Shown in pieces: positions 20,906-32,500 of a DNA stretch of 64,000 nucleotides (position 1 is its first letter; every line of letters starts with the position of its first letter). Source of the stretch: Enoplolaimus lenunculus (taxonomy: Eukaryota > Nematoda > Enoplea > Enoplida > Thoracostomopsidae); assembly GCA_030248215.1 (NCBI GenBank), contig JASANG010002502.1:62001-126000 (forward strand), written 5' to 3'. The notes beneath the pieces were generated by a model. The model was not told where the DNA came from, did no database searches, and saw nothing but the letters and a program-made list of their open reading frames with translations. The translations under genes were made by a program, and so were the position numbers.

Positions 20906-22014
20906 CAGATCGGGTTTCTTTTTGTAGATTTTTATAATTTTTTGTTCTCAACAATTATATATACAATCCGTATCAATGAAAAACTGCAAATGCCTTGTGC
21001 AACCTTTGTTTCAAATGAAATTTTGCGATATCCAGCGGATATCCGGACAAAAATTTGAACCGGATATCTCAATATATACTTCTTTTCAGATGCATACTCA
21101 AATATTTTTGATATCCGAATATGTGAACGTCCGGGGCTTACCTATGCGTGGGGCACAGTTTAAAACCGAAGACGTCAGTATTTTTGAAAGTATCCGAATA
21201 TGTGAACGTCCGGGGCTTACCTATGCGTGGGGCACAGTTTAAAACCGAAGACGTCAGAAAAAATACCAATTTAAACCTGTTCAAAGTGTTATATCTACTT
21301 TAGGTTTTGACCTAGTTATGCCAATATATTAACAGACAGAACGACGCAGGTCGAGGCGGTCAGCACAGCAACAAACTGTGTACCAATACTAACCAATGCG
21401 GCGCTCATTAAGCACGACAATTTGCACTTTTACGGCGCTGACCAATTAATCTCAAACAAAACTTCATGCAGCTACATACCTAGAAAACTGATTGTAAGCT
21501 TCAGACAAACAATTTGGATTGTAAAATTTTTACCTCGATAAGGCTGGTAGGGTAAAATATCGGCCATTTCCCCTAGATGCATTGCAGGATTGTGGATAAA
21601 TTTTGCTTCTATTTCAAAACAACGTAACGCAATATATACGTGAGTCGGATATCAACTACGAAAGTGAAAACTTTTCTTTAACTATATTAACATCAAGCCT
21701 AGTGAAATTGCAATAACGGGAAACATAAAATAAAATCAGTTGACGATGGCGTTTTTATAAACTTAGTCCGTTGTCGATATAACAACTAACTCCACTTTCA
21801 GAAATTGTGTACAAAAACTACGATAGTCTTTTATTTGCACGTTATGAACTAGAAAAATGCAGCAGTTTTCTATAATTGATATCTATTCATAGACATTGAC
21901 AACGCGGATAAACGGGAACATTTGACGACATAGAAATGTATATTTGTTGTTTCGTTCAAAGTAAATCTCATATAGGAAGCCTACAAAACTACACCACACC
22001 AGGGTGCATTAGCG
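20906..22014. other. Non-coding stretch with one tandem duplication
   Basis: Apart from the duplication at 21112-21256, nothing was recognised in this AT-rich stretch. Confidence 0.45.
21112..21256 (+). repeat. Two-copy tandem duplication, ~78 bp period
   Basis: The block TATCCGAATATGTGAACGTC...GAAGACGTCAG occurs twice, starting at 21112 and 21190. The two copies are identical over about 67 bases and separated by a short TATTTTTGAAAG-like linker. Near-identity indicates a recent duplication. The open frame across both copies is a by-product. Confidence 0.85.
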
Positions 22015-22560
22015 TAAACATTAGACTAAAATCGGAGCTTATACCTTCGCATGTCACGGCAGCGGCTCGAATCCTGCCGGCCAGCTCCTGGACGGTTTCG
22101 TCTTCTTTCGTGTCAGTTGGACTAGAACTGGAGTCGTTCACACACAGTGTGCAGTTTGGAATTGAACTGACCCTTCATGTAGGCATTGATTAGTTTGATG
22201 TCCAGCTGATTGATATTCCTCGAAGCCGACTCTTTTGACGCCACGTTCGCGAGCAGCTTGTACGTCACTGGCGTCTGATTCGTTAAAAAACCTGCGTTTG
22301 TTCCGACTTGCCCGCGGAATGAGCCTTCGCAAACGTGACAAACCGCGCCCAGTTATCGTGCCAGAGCTCGGCTGTCGGTTCGAACCCATTGAACGGCGGC
22401 ATGGTTGATTACAAACCCTCGGACTCGGACTTTGAAAGGGCATCGCGCAGGGCTTGGTTTTGTTCGCGTAGGATTCTAGTTTGCGCGCAGTGCTGCTGTT
22501 GGAGCGCCTTGATTAGCTGAACAATTTTGAACATATCGGCGAGCTACGAACCGACATGGT
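22015..22560 (-). mobile_element. Fossil gag fragment of a Ty3/Gypsy-type retroelement
   Basis: Read on the - strand, short stretches resemble a Gypsy-type Gag (for example NGFEPTAELWHDNWARFV and INQLDIKLINAYMKGQF, the pattern of retrotransposon Gag proteins). The fragment is old and broken, with several lesions. No pol sequence or LTR pair for it was found. The adjacent 22560-22900 may be its leader. It is in the opposite orientation to the LTR element at 23220 and so is a separate insertion. Confidence 0.6.
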
Positions 22561-22959
22561 TTACCTTGACTCTATGCTCACGCTTGACCAACGACCCAAT
22601 TGAACACGAAACTCTCGTTCCTCTGACAACGGGCAGCACCAGGAAACGATTGAACCTCGAATGGATTGAACCACGATCTAAATTGCACCTCAGAATTGTC
22701 GACTCGGGGATCGATAGGTGAACGAAACCAATTTCGCTGAGTCGTAAACAGCAAATGATGGCCAGTTTTTCCGTTCCAGTAAAAAGGAACCAGCCAGGAC
22801 AATCGGAAACGAGAAATAAACCACGTAACCAATAACTTTATTGAAGCAAAACGAAGCAAGTGACTGAAGACCATTTGATCACTGCTTTGCTTATATACAA
22901 GAATGTTGCGTGGGTTGTTACTGTCCTGGCTATTTTATCCAATTAAAATAAGTAGTTTG

Positions 22960-23050
22960 GCAAAACCCGAAAGGGCAACTATTTGTGCTTTATCAACAAA
23001 ATCAAAGTGTTTTGGGTTTCCCTTCAAAGACAGAATTATGTGTAACCGGA
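22960..23050 (-). repeat. Dispersed repeat, also at 55217-55310
   Basis: On the - strand, CCTCCGGTTACACA..., GAAACCCAAAACACTTTGAT and AAAGCACAAATAGTTG are about 90% identical to the + strand at 55217-55310. The repeat class is not recognised. Confidence 0.7.
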
Positions 23051-24231
23051 GGCGTCATTCTATGTCTCAAATCGATGTGGAAATCTACAACGTTCGCTGT
23101 CTGTGTTGATAGGCGAAATGCGCAAGTATTTTCGAACCAAATCTGCGTTGTAAGGGAATTTTTTGTGATTGCGTATCGCTTTTTCACCTCTTTGGTCACG
23201 GTTTGCAATTGAGGGGATTAATTAAGATGATGTTCGAGGGGGTGATGTTACGGGGTACTGGGGCATTACTGGTACGCTGGGGAGTGTTTCGTTGATTGAC
23301 TTTATGGGATGGGTGTTTTGGGCACTAATTAGGTGATGGTTTGTGGGGTGATGTTGTTATGGGGTGCACAAGTTAATTGGACCGTTTGTGGACGCATGGG
23401 CAATATCTGTCGTGGGTCATATGTGGGTTGTTAGGGTTATTCGACAAAATAACGTTAAAATAAACATAAAAAATTAATAAAAGAATGAAAATGAAATAAA
23501 AATTGTTCTTTGTTAATGTTGATTGTTATTGTTAATTGTCGTTATTGTTGTGGATTTACGCTTTTTAGCGACGGCAAAAAGGCAGTAAATAGGGCCATAA
23601 AATTTTGTTCGATGCCAGGGTCGGCATTTGTGCCTAAGGGGGGATGTAGATGACTCTGCCATTCTTAATCCTATTTCAAATTAAAAACTAAAATATAAAC
23701 TAAAACCTTAAAGCAAACCACACTTTAAGGGAGTCCCTGGCTCCACCTAGTCTCTCTTAGAACTTAAGTTAGGCTTAGGCATTGCTAAGAGGCGTAAAAT
23801 TAGTAAAATCGATGCCATGGCGACTGCGTCCGCAATGTGAAACTTACCTGGGCCCTGCGTGGCCATTGAATATTGTTTTATATTTTGCTGGCTCTTGTTG
23901 CGTGAAAGGACATAGCTAGGCTATGTCAGCACCAAAATGGTGCTTTACTATTGGTTAGACATTGTTGTTGTTGTTGTTGTAGATTGTTGTTGTTGCAGGA
24001 AGCGTGTGCAGGATGGGTGGCTCTGGAACTAAAGTAGCATCGGCGGACACCCAATTGTGTGTCGGTTTGTATGCAAATTAGGTCGAGACGCACATGGGTA
24101 GCCGGGACCGGAATTATTATTATCTTCGAGCTAGTAGCAAGCGGTGATTGTTTCTTTTAGGCGGAAGTTTTGTGTGTTTACTTTAGGTTATTGTTTGGAA
24201 TTTTGGCCAATGTTACTTTAAAGGCCGTCTC

Positions 24232-24722
24232 ATTTTCCCGGGACAGAAATGTACCAGGAGTCCCCTTCCATTTTCCCGGGACAGCAATGTACCAGGAGTA
24301 CATTAAAAAAATATAATGGGGACAGCGGGACAGTTGGGACACTTGGGACAGATGGTGCAAACGGGACAGATGGGACAGTTGGGACAGATGGGACAGATGG
24401 GATAGTTGGGATAGTTGGGACACTTGGGACAGATGGGTCACTTGGGACAGATGGGACAGTTGGGACAGATGGGACAGATGGGACAAACGGGACAGATGGG
24501 ACAGTTGGGACAGATGGGACAGTTGGGACAGATGGGACAAACGGGACAGATGGTACAGATGGGACAGTTTGGACAGATGGGACAGATGGGACCGTTGGGA
24601 CAGTTGGGACAGTTGGGACAGACGGGACAGATTGGACAGTTGGGAGCGATGGGGCAAACGGGAGAGATGGGACAGTTCGGACTCATGGGACAGATGGGGC
24701 AGTTTGGACAGATGGGACTGTA
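24232..24722 (+). repeat. GGGACAGATG minisatellite, array 1
   Basis: A 10 bp unit GGGACAG(A/T)TG is repeated for about 400 bp from 24316. Before it lies a two-copy 50 bp duplication (CATTTTCCCGGGACAG...). The unit keeps three frames open on the + strand and two on the - strand because its length is not a multiple of three and it lacks stops. The predicted TDGTVG, QMGQLG and SQLSHL repeats are therefore not evidence of a gene. G-triplets every 10 bases give potential for G-quadruplexes. Confidence 0.93.
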
Positions 24723-26220
24723 ACAAGGGGTGTGTGTGTTAATATCTATACATAATATATTTTATGTATGTGTGCATATGTATGCATATATATTGCTTAT
24801 ATAATGATGCATGTGGATGTGTGTATTTAATTAATACGTGTATGCTGGTTACAGTGTTTAAAGAATGTGTGCAGTCGTTGTTGTTGTTTTTCTTCTTGTT
24901 CCACACAATTGCATATTCATGTATAAGCTAGTGCATAGAATGCAATTGTAATGCTTTGCCGGAGTTGTTGGTGCTACGATTTTTCAAATCTGCAGCGGGA
25001 AATTTTATGAAAGTGAGTTCAGCGGTTGGTTGCATACAATACGCGGTATTTAGGAAATGTTTAAAACTTTTGATTGCCAATTGCGCAACTAGGATACAGC
25101 GTTTTGACTTTGTGATTTTTAGGTTTTGTGATTTCCTATGGTGAATATGCAAATTCTGGGGGTTCATTTGGTCCTTAACGTTATCTTAACGCCGTGGCCA
25201 AAATTAAGAGCCGATTGTTTCCAAATTATAGCGCGAATTCTGAATTCAGTGTCGTTTACAAGCCAGAAATATTTTGCATTATCCGTAGGCATAACACCCC
25301 TTTTTCGGAATTGTTAGGAGGAGCAACTCTGAGAATTAACGGACCTCGAAACAGGCCTGCGGAGACAAAACACCGGATTTTCCGAGAACTGCGAAAATTT
25401 TGAAGTTTATAATTGTTTTGAAACTGCGAGTTTTGAGCCATAACACTAATTCTGAGAAATCCAACGATTTTAAAGAGCAAAGTTGTTTTGAATACCAAGA
25501 TCTTAATCTAAACAGTTAGATTAATTGAATTTTAGGGTGAATTTAAGTTAAATTTTAGTTATAAAAACGGGATTTTTCTGTCAAAGTGCCAAAATGTTTT
25601 CTAATTTTTGCAGCGATTTTAGTATATTTTTTGTCATTTCGCGGTTTTTGCAGTTTGTAAACAAAATTCTTAGAATTTTAACGACCTTTCGAAATTCGGG
25701 TATATAAACTAGATGCACTGTGAACATCCGGGGTGAGTGTTGGAGTTGGTGAGGGCTCAGTTCGTGTCTTACAGCAAAATGCTGTCGGCGCTACCGGTGC
25801 AATTTTCTCCTTTGTAACGTAGCTTTTTGAGTTTACGGGATTTTTGTGGTTCTTGAGCCTTCTAAGCAACCGACGATTTCTGATTTAAGTATAGTCCTGA
25901 TAGACATCCGAGTCTTACAATTGCCTTTGGGTAGAGTGGCTATAATTTTTGTGTAGTGCTTGAAGTACTAAGAAACGGGTGAATTGTCCTGACAGACATC
26001 GGAGTATTCAGTTTGCCTTCGAGTATCGTGTTTATTTGTAAAGTAGTTATAACCCTGCTGTGGGTTGCGTGTGCGAATTAAGAATTTTTGTATAAGCGGG
26101 TCTAAGCTAACTGCGAATTTTGGAGAGTTAGTTCAGAGTTGATAAGTTTTGTGCTTAGGTAACCGGCAGTATTGGAAGGCGTTCCTTGGAGTGCCGACCG
26201 TCTATATTTTACCGTTGTTA

Positions 26221-26495
26221 CAGGACAATTGGGACAGATGTGACAGTTGGAACAGATGGGACAGTTGGGACAGATGGGACAGATGGGACAGTTGGGACAC
26301 TTGGGACAGATGGTGCAAACGGGACAGATGGGACAGTTGGGACACTTGGGACAGAAATATATCTATATATATAATTACATATATATACATAGTTGGGACA
26401 GATGGCACAGCTGAGGCAGTTGGGACAGATGGCACAAATGGGACAGTTGGGACAGAAATATATATCTATATATAATTACATATATATACATACCT
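26221..26495 (+). repeat. GGGACAGATG minisatellite, array 2, with AT-rich spacers
   Basis: The same 10 bp unit as array 1 is present. It includes the shared higher-order string GGGACACTTGGGACAGATGG followed by TGCAAACGGG. Two blocks each end in GGGACAGAAATATAT and an AT-rich (TATATA)n spacer that is itself duplicated (26350-26392 and 26455-26495). Confidence 0.9.
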
Positions 26496-27595
26496 ATATA
26501 TATGTATATATATCCTACGTAAATATATCTGCATGTGCATATGTATTAAACAGGAGAGCATAAGCGTGCACTCTGTGTCCCGGGAAATTGGGACGGCCTT
26601 TATAGTAATATGGGCCGGAATTTTCGTACGGTTGGAATAAAGGCGGATACTTGGTAAGTAAGGACTCATGAAATTAGGATTAAGAATTGTCACGGTGGCT
26701 TAAGAATGTGAAGGAAACCACGGTGTGCGAGAATAATCGGAGTAGCGCAGGGCGCTTGTATTACCCAGTATAGAGTACTGGTGTCATGTGTTAATTGGGA
26801 ACTTGGGAATTAAAGGAGAACCTGGGATCACGTAGGCTAGTGAATCTAACGGGGTTAGGTTTACTATTCTACAACGGGTTGGCCAAATCTAACGGGGTTT
26901 AGATTGGTCGGAAATTTGGTGTATCTCTAACGGGGTTAGAGTGTACGGTTTCGTACTTGGGATAAATTGGGGTGTAGTTCTAACAGGGTTGGAATTGCAC
27001 GGTTTTTCCGGAAATTGTAAAAGTTTGGTAAATTGGAGCTAGTGGCAGGACTAAACAGATTCAGGCATCTGTAATTTACTGGTGTATCTTGGTGTTATAA
27101 AGGATTTGGGTGGGTTAATAAACATTTACCGGCCGCGTTACTAAATCAGAGCGGATAGCGTACATCGAGAAAAGAACTGCATAAAGGTGTAATCCAGGAT
27201 ACAGGGCTAAGGCAAAATCACGAACTTCTCACATTCCTCTCAGAAATTTATTTGTGATAAAATGACAAGGTCTCTACCTTGCAATTTTCCTCTCTCACAA
27301 TTTTACCCCCTCAGAAAACTTTTGGTGAAAAATTGCGTTTCCGAACATTTACGAGCCTGCCCCCGTCAGAAGTTTATGGATCTCCCGGCAAAAGCAGGGA
27401 ACCACTAAAAGTAACAGCGTAAAGTATATTTTAAAATGGTTCTTTGTTCTTGGAATCTAAACTTATATCTCTAAAATAGTCTGAGCGCGTATTGTCAAAA
27501 TTTTCAATTTGTGCCATACTCCGTAATTTACATATTTTCCCACCTAATGCATTTGTTTCAGGATTTTGGCATTCTAAGTGGTGTGTTTACGTTAA

Positions 27596-28016
27596 CAGGG
27601 AGCAACCGGGAGGTGAAAAATACCGAAGACCGAGGTCAACGAAACTTACCGGAGCTAAAGCCGGAGGTGAGGCGAATTTAGATAGTAAAAATGATGTTTA
27701 ATTAGTTTGCAACCAATATCTGCAATATGTTGTTTGATTTTACCCTAGTTTTCTGCGAAATTTCGGAAATTCTTTCCTAAAAATCGTGACAAAAGTAAAA
27801 CGAAGAGCACGCTAAAACAAATAAATTTTGCAAAATTATACAAAATACCTAAACTGGAGGCCGATGTTCTGCCGGAGCCAGACCTCCAGTTTTACCCAGG
27901 ATTACAACATTTAAAAGCGATTAAAGTGTTAAAAATGAATTTTTCGGTAACAAGTTTTTATTTTCCAGATCCGGTATTTTTAAATTTCCGGTTCCTGTTT
28001 TTTCCAGTTGCACCCT
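27596..28016 (+). mobile_element. hAT-type MITE family A copies, probably two abutting
   Basis: CAGGGAGCAACCGGGAGG at 27596 to CTCCAGTTTTACCCAGG near 27900 is one family-A element. The following 27900-28016 ends TTTTTCCAGTTGCACCCTG and resembles the right part of the copy near 59760-59850. No matching flanking octamers were seen. Confidence 0.6.
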
Positions 28017-28372
28017 GAATAATATCAACGAATAGAAAAAAACTGAAACGTTCAAAGATGATTTACTTTTCTGCCAACACAATTGATACGAGTAAATATA
28101 TTCACAGGCTTTTTATTAAAATTTTAAAGAAAAATGGCGGATGCACCGAAAATTATACGATTTCGGATAAATTTCGTTATTGTGCTTGAGATGTTTTAAC
28201 TAGTTCATGCACATTCTGAAACTCACTTGCCCTACCCTGACAGATATTAAATTTCGAAAAATGAAAGCGCGTTGTTATAAGCGCAAAATATATTTGCACC
28301 ACAATGTGCGTACAAAGATTTGTTTACGAGCGTACTATATCAAAGAAAATGAAGATTAACTTCCATATTCGG

Positions 28373-28711
28373 CAGGGTATAACCGGAGGACTGCCTCCGG
28401 CTCAGGCAGAAAATTGACCTCCGGCTCCGGTATAGACATAATGCCTCACGTTCCGGCAATTTCAGTAGGGAACTTTTGCATAGTTTTTACAAAATTTATC
28501 TGTTTGATGCATTTCGATTTAACTTTTAGGCACAATTTTGAGGAAAAAATAGAGATTTTGCCAAAAATAGGCGCAAAACCAAATGAGTTATCACCACATA
28601 TTTGCTAAAAATTAACAAATTAAACATTTTAACTACCTGATTTTGTTTCACCTCCGGCTCCGGCAAGTTTTGTTGACCTTCGGCTCCGGTACGTTTCAGT
28701 TTCGGTTGCAC
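28373..28711 (+). mobile_element. hAT-type MITE, family A
   Basis: It starts CAGGGTATAACCGGAGG and ends TTCGGTTGCAC, the last four bases of the usual terminus being absent. The flanking octamers ATATTCGG (28365-28372) and GTATTCGG (28712-28719) agree at 7 of 8 bases, supporting an 8 bp duplication. Confidence 0.8.
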
Positions 28712-28719
28712 GTATTCGG

Positions 28720-29588
28720 GGCAAATCTACTATTGATAGATATTATCCGAGCCACTGTATTGTTAGAAACATTTTATTTTCAAGTAATCAGAAACATAAA
28801 CAGGCCATAACATAACAACACACTGCTGCTGTTACAACCTATTAATGCAAAACCAAGAGGTTTAGCGATTATGCTTGTCATAACATCTATTTCTACAATC
28901 ACTGATTATCAAAATATGCTATCGGAAGCCCATGTTACTTTGTTGAGGTGCGAACGATTTTTTCGAGCAACTATAATAGAGTAAGCTTAAGCTTTAGACT
29001 AATTTTTCGTTTATGCTTAGTTATAGGCTTTTGCTTACGCGGAGGCTTACGCATAGAAATATGCTTATTATTGTTCCGCCCCTGTTCTTTACATTGATCG
29101 ATCCCTCTTTAGAAATAAAGTATATTTCGTCGATATTTCAAAACAATCAATGCATTTTAAAGTGTATTTACCATTTAAATGGACCCTTGTGTACCTAAAT
29201 AAAATTTTTTTGAAAAAGTGAAAATGTCTGAAACAGTACAACTGCGTTTGAAAAGTGATACAAATTCAGTACATGCAAATGTAATCTATAACTAGTTTAT
29301 CGTTCTAAAATCACGCAAGCAAATACACATTTAAGATTCGAAAGTATCTTGCTTAACAAATATTAGTTGTTTGAGCACAAGAATCGTAGGCTGACTCATA
29401 CGTTGCGTCTTGACATGAAGCAAAACTGTTCATTGTCTCAAAATGATTGTATTGTAATTGGTCTTGCATTTCATTAGTCAACTAAATAAGTCTAACGCAC
29501 TTCAGCGTTTTAAAGCGAATACTTGAAAGATTTCAGAAATCCAGCGATTATCTACCAAACCAACTAATGCAAATCAATAAAATCAGGA
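28720..29588. other. Non-coding stretch 3' of YARS2
   Basis: AT-rich. A short GCTTA/GCTTAC-rich segment lies at 28980-29060. Nothing else was recognised. It includes the 3' flank of the - strand YARS2. Confidence 0.45.
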
Positions 29589-32500
29589 TCACCTCCATCG
29601 TATCGTTCCAAACCTTTTCTTGCCAACCCTCAACAACGTAAACCCCGATGGTAAAATATGGCAATCGGTTACTATAATGGCATTTGGTTCGGTCAGCGTA
29701 ACGTGATTAATACTAGAGCGTATAATGCTTGCAATATCTACAGATTCACGATAAATTTTACAACATTGAAGTAAATCTAGCGCAGTTATTTGTGGCGTAA
29801 AATCAAGTTCTGCAGAAGGCACAGCGTTAAATAACATTTCAAACTCGTCACGGGAAAGCGACACCAAACTGTTCGGGGTCGATTCTTACAGGGCTTGAGA
29901 GCACTTAACGGCAGATTCTAGGCCTGAAGGTCCATGAACCAGCCGGACAACCTGAAAACGTTTTAAAATAATTATTTCGAACTTAATATTACACAAAACA
30001 ACAATTATGTGTGTTAATTTTAAACCACACTTTTTAGTTTGTATTCATTTGGAAATTTAAAAAAGTTAGCAGAGGGTGATTATCGTAAGACAAAACAGCT
30101 CCAAAGTTCTCGCAACTGTAAACAATTCGGTGGGATTCTTTCTATTAGATTGATTTCGCACGTGTGAACGCAGTCGCCAGTCGATTGAATTTCTTGCATA
30201 TTCATTTTGATTAGCCAATCGAAAACTGTGCTTCTGAGCGCTTCTTGATATTAATTCAAACCTTTTGAATTTATGCAATAACATTGAATTGTGATATCAA
30301 ACAAGTTTAATATTTTGAAACCCACGGCAACTTTGACTGGACTACTTTTACATCTACTGAGCACTGAATAAAAATCGTAGGAACTGATAGTTTTAAAGTA
30401 AAAAACTTACAGTAAAGCCTTCTTAAGGCGAGAAAGTTTCCTCCAACTGAAACTTACAGCTACAATCTTTGTTCAACAACTCATAAGGAGATCTTGCAGC
30501 TGCAACTTATACACGATGAAAATATGCGAGGAATTACTTATAGCAATGAAAGTTGAATTAAATTACGATTGTATGGACTGATAATGTATATATAGATTAT
30601 GTTTGACATTTTTTACAGGCGTCTGTAAATTATATTCATTTATAATTTTGTGTCAACAACCAGATAAAAATGAATTTTTTTTTCAAACATTGCAGCTGCA
30701 AATTACTCATGCAAGTTGTGGTTGCGATTCCTCGCTGCGAAATCTTGCCATATAAAAAATTGCATAACTCAGTTGTTGCTACATATAAAAGTTTCCAAAT
30801 TTTAGAGTCTTCAATTTCGATTTCGAATGAATAACCAGATTAATTACATCTCTGCCGATCGATCTCGTGGCTAATTAAAGCAAACCACCGCTTACCGATT
30901 CCGCAATTTCCCGTCATGCATGACGTTTTTCTGGTTGAATACGATGTAACTTCGCTAAACTTTCAATTTGTCTGAGCGGTTTAAACGAATACAGCGGCAT
31001 AAATTTTGCAGCGGTATCACCCGGTTAGTTAAAGCAGTACTGATACAGGGTGTACGGGTTTGTAACTGCCGGATCCAACCAAACTTTTTGACCAACAGGC
31101 GTTTTGTTGTTCACGTCTGGCATTGCTTCGACTTCGCGCTCCAGCGATACTGTCGATTTGCCTAACATTTCGCCTTTTCCATCAGTCAACAGTGGTACAA
31201 ATAACCCAAAGGTTTCCGCGTTGTGCTTTTGCTTAATTAAACCATGTCCTGAATGCACATTATCTATTTGGTCAGTGCCACCAAGCTGTAGACAACATCT
31301 GCAATAACGAAAGAAACGGTTTCTTGATGGTTGAAAAGCAACTGTGAAACAATATCAGTATCATTAACATTTTAACAAAAACAAAACCACTATGAACTAT
31401 ACTAAACTATGTGATCATTGACATTGGTAGAACATTATCCTGTTCCTCACAAAAATGTCCGGATAGCAGGGTGCACCCGGAATTACAATTTACCAGATCC
31501 GGATCCGGAATTTGAAAAAATTGTCGGAAACGGAACCGGAAAATGAAAAATACATGTCACCGAAAAATTAATTTTAATTTTATTTTTTTTAAAATATTAT
31601 TGGTGAAATAACCCTAGTTGTAGATAGGTATTAACATTATCTGCTGTGTTTTAGATTTTCATAATCCACGGGAGCGAAATCTACCTTCGATAGTTTATGT
31701 TTGGCGATTGTCAAGGTTTGCATACTATACTAATGAAATGTATTTAATTTTTGTCCTCATTTTTAGTAAAACATCTTAACTTCCACCAACCAAATTTTAA
31801 TACCGGAATTTTTAATTCCGGTAAAAATTAACCGGAACCAGAATTCCGGTTGCACCCTGCCAGATAGTGAATGCCAAGGCCAGAAGTTAATTTAGCAATT
31901 CAGATATCTATATTCAAAAGAACTGTAAAATTTTCAGCGTATGTTTTACAGCATCAAAACCTGCTTCAGTAAACCAATCAATTGCCATACGTATCTACAA
32001 AAGCTAACGCACCTTCATATACAATATACACATGTATACAACTCAGCCGAAAAATCTAGAGATTCGAAATCCTTCAGTCTCATTTTCAAAACCTGCTCTT
32101 TAACTATATATAAATTATTGGTTACATACCCATGACGTTCGTACAATTGCAGCGAGTCGTATGCTTGAAATATCTGATATGACATCTCTGAATACGTCAT
32201 ACCAGCACCAGCAGCCTGGCGCGAACGAACCGAATCTTTTTGAAGCAAATGCCGAAGCCGAAACGCTCGTCCAATATCCGGGAAGAACTGCAACAGGCCA
32301 TTATTGGCGTACCATTCCCGATTATCAATGGCATGAACTGTAGGCAGTGAAATTTTCTCACCGCCTGAACGTTTCAGTACATGACCGGTATAATTTGAAA
32401 ATATACGATCTAGTTGTTGCGCAATTCGCTTACTGTTACTCCCGGTATACTCTGAAACAACAAAACGTGGTTAAACTGCTTGCTCGACGTCTCTGGTAGA

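Larger units (their letters stand above)
23220..27200 (+). mobile_element. 3' end and LTR of a relative of the 36.9-51.6 kb Gypsy element (fossil)
   Basis: The sequence before 23645 (GGGTCGGCATTTGTG, then a GGGGGGA purine run) matches the region just before the 3' LTR of the large element (GGGTCGGTGTTTTGCG, then GGGGGA). The following TGTAGATGAC matches its LTR start TGTAGGTGGT. The downstream sequence would then be an LTR with a TATA-like GTATATAAAC at 25700 and an AATAAA at about 26637. It contains two minisatellite blocks and several (C)TAACGGGGTTAG repeats at 26845-26990. The LTR end was not found and no partner LTR is in the window, so this is a solo or truncated fossil; the right limit is approximate. 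Confidence 0.5.

Noticed and set aside
24249-24755. Long open frames on both strands encoding TDGTVG-, QMGQLG- and SHLSQL-type repeats
   Set aside because: They follow from a stop-free 10 bp minisatellite; frames on both strands are open for the same reason and there is no gene structure around them.
24316-26456. Possible CRISPR array, because of the regular repeats
   Set aside because: The units are a contiguous 10 bp minisatellite without unique spacers, and the DNA is eukaryotic.
30962-31028. A small intron (GTACTG...CTCAG) that would remove the first YARS2 stop
   Set aside because: It would delete about 22 residues that align with the family, and would leave the other two stops.
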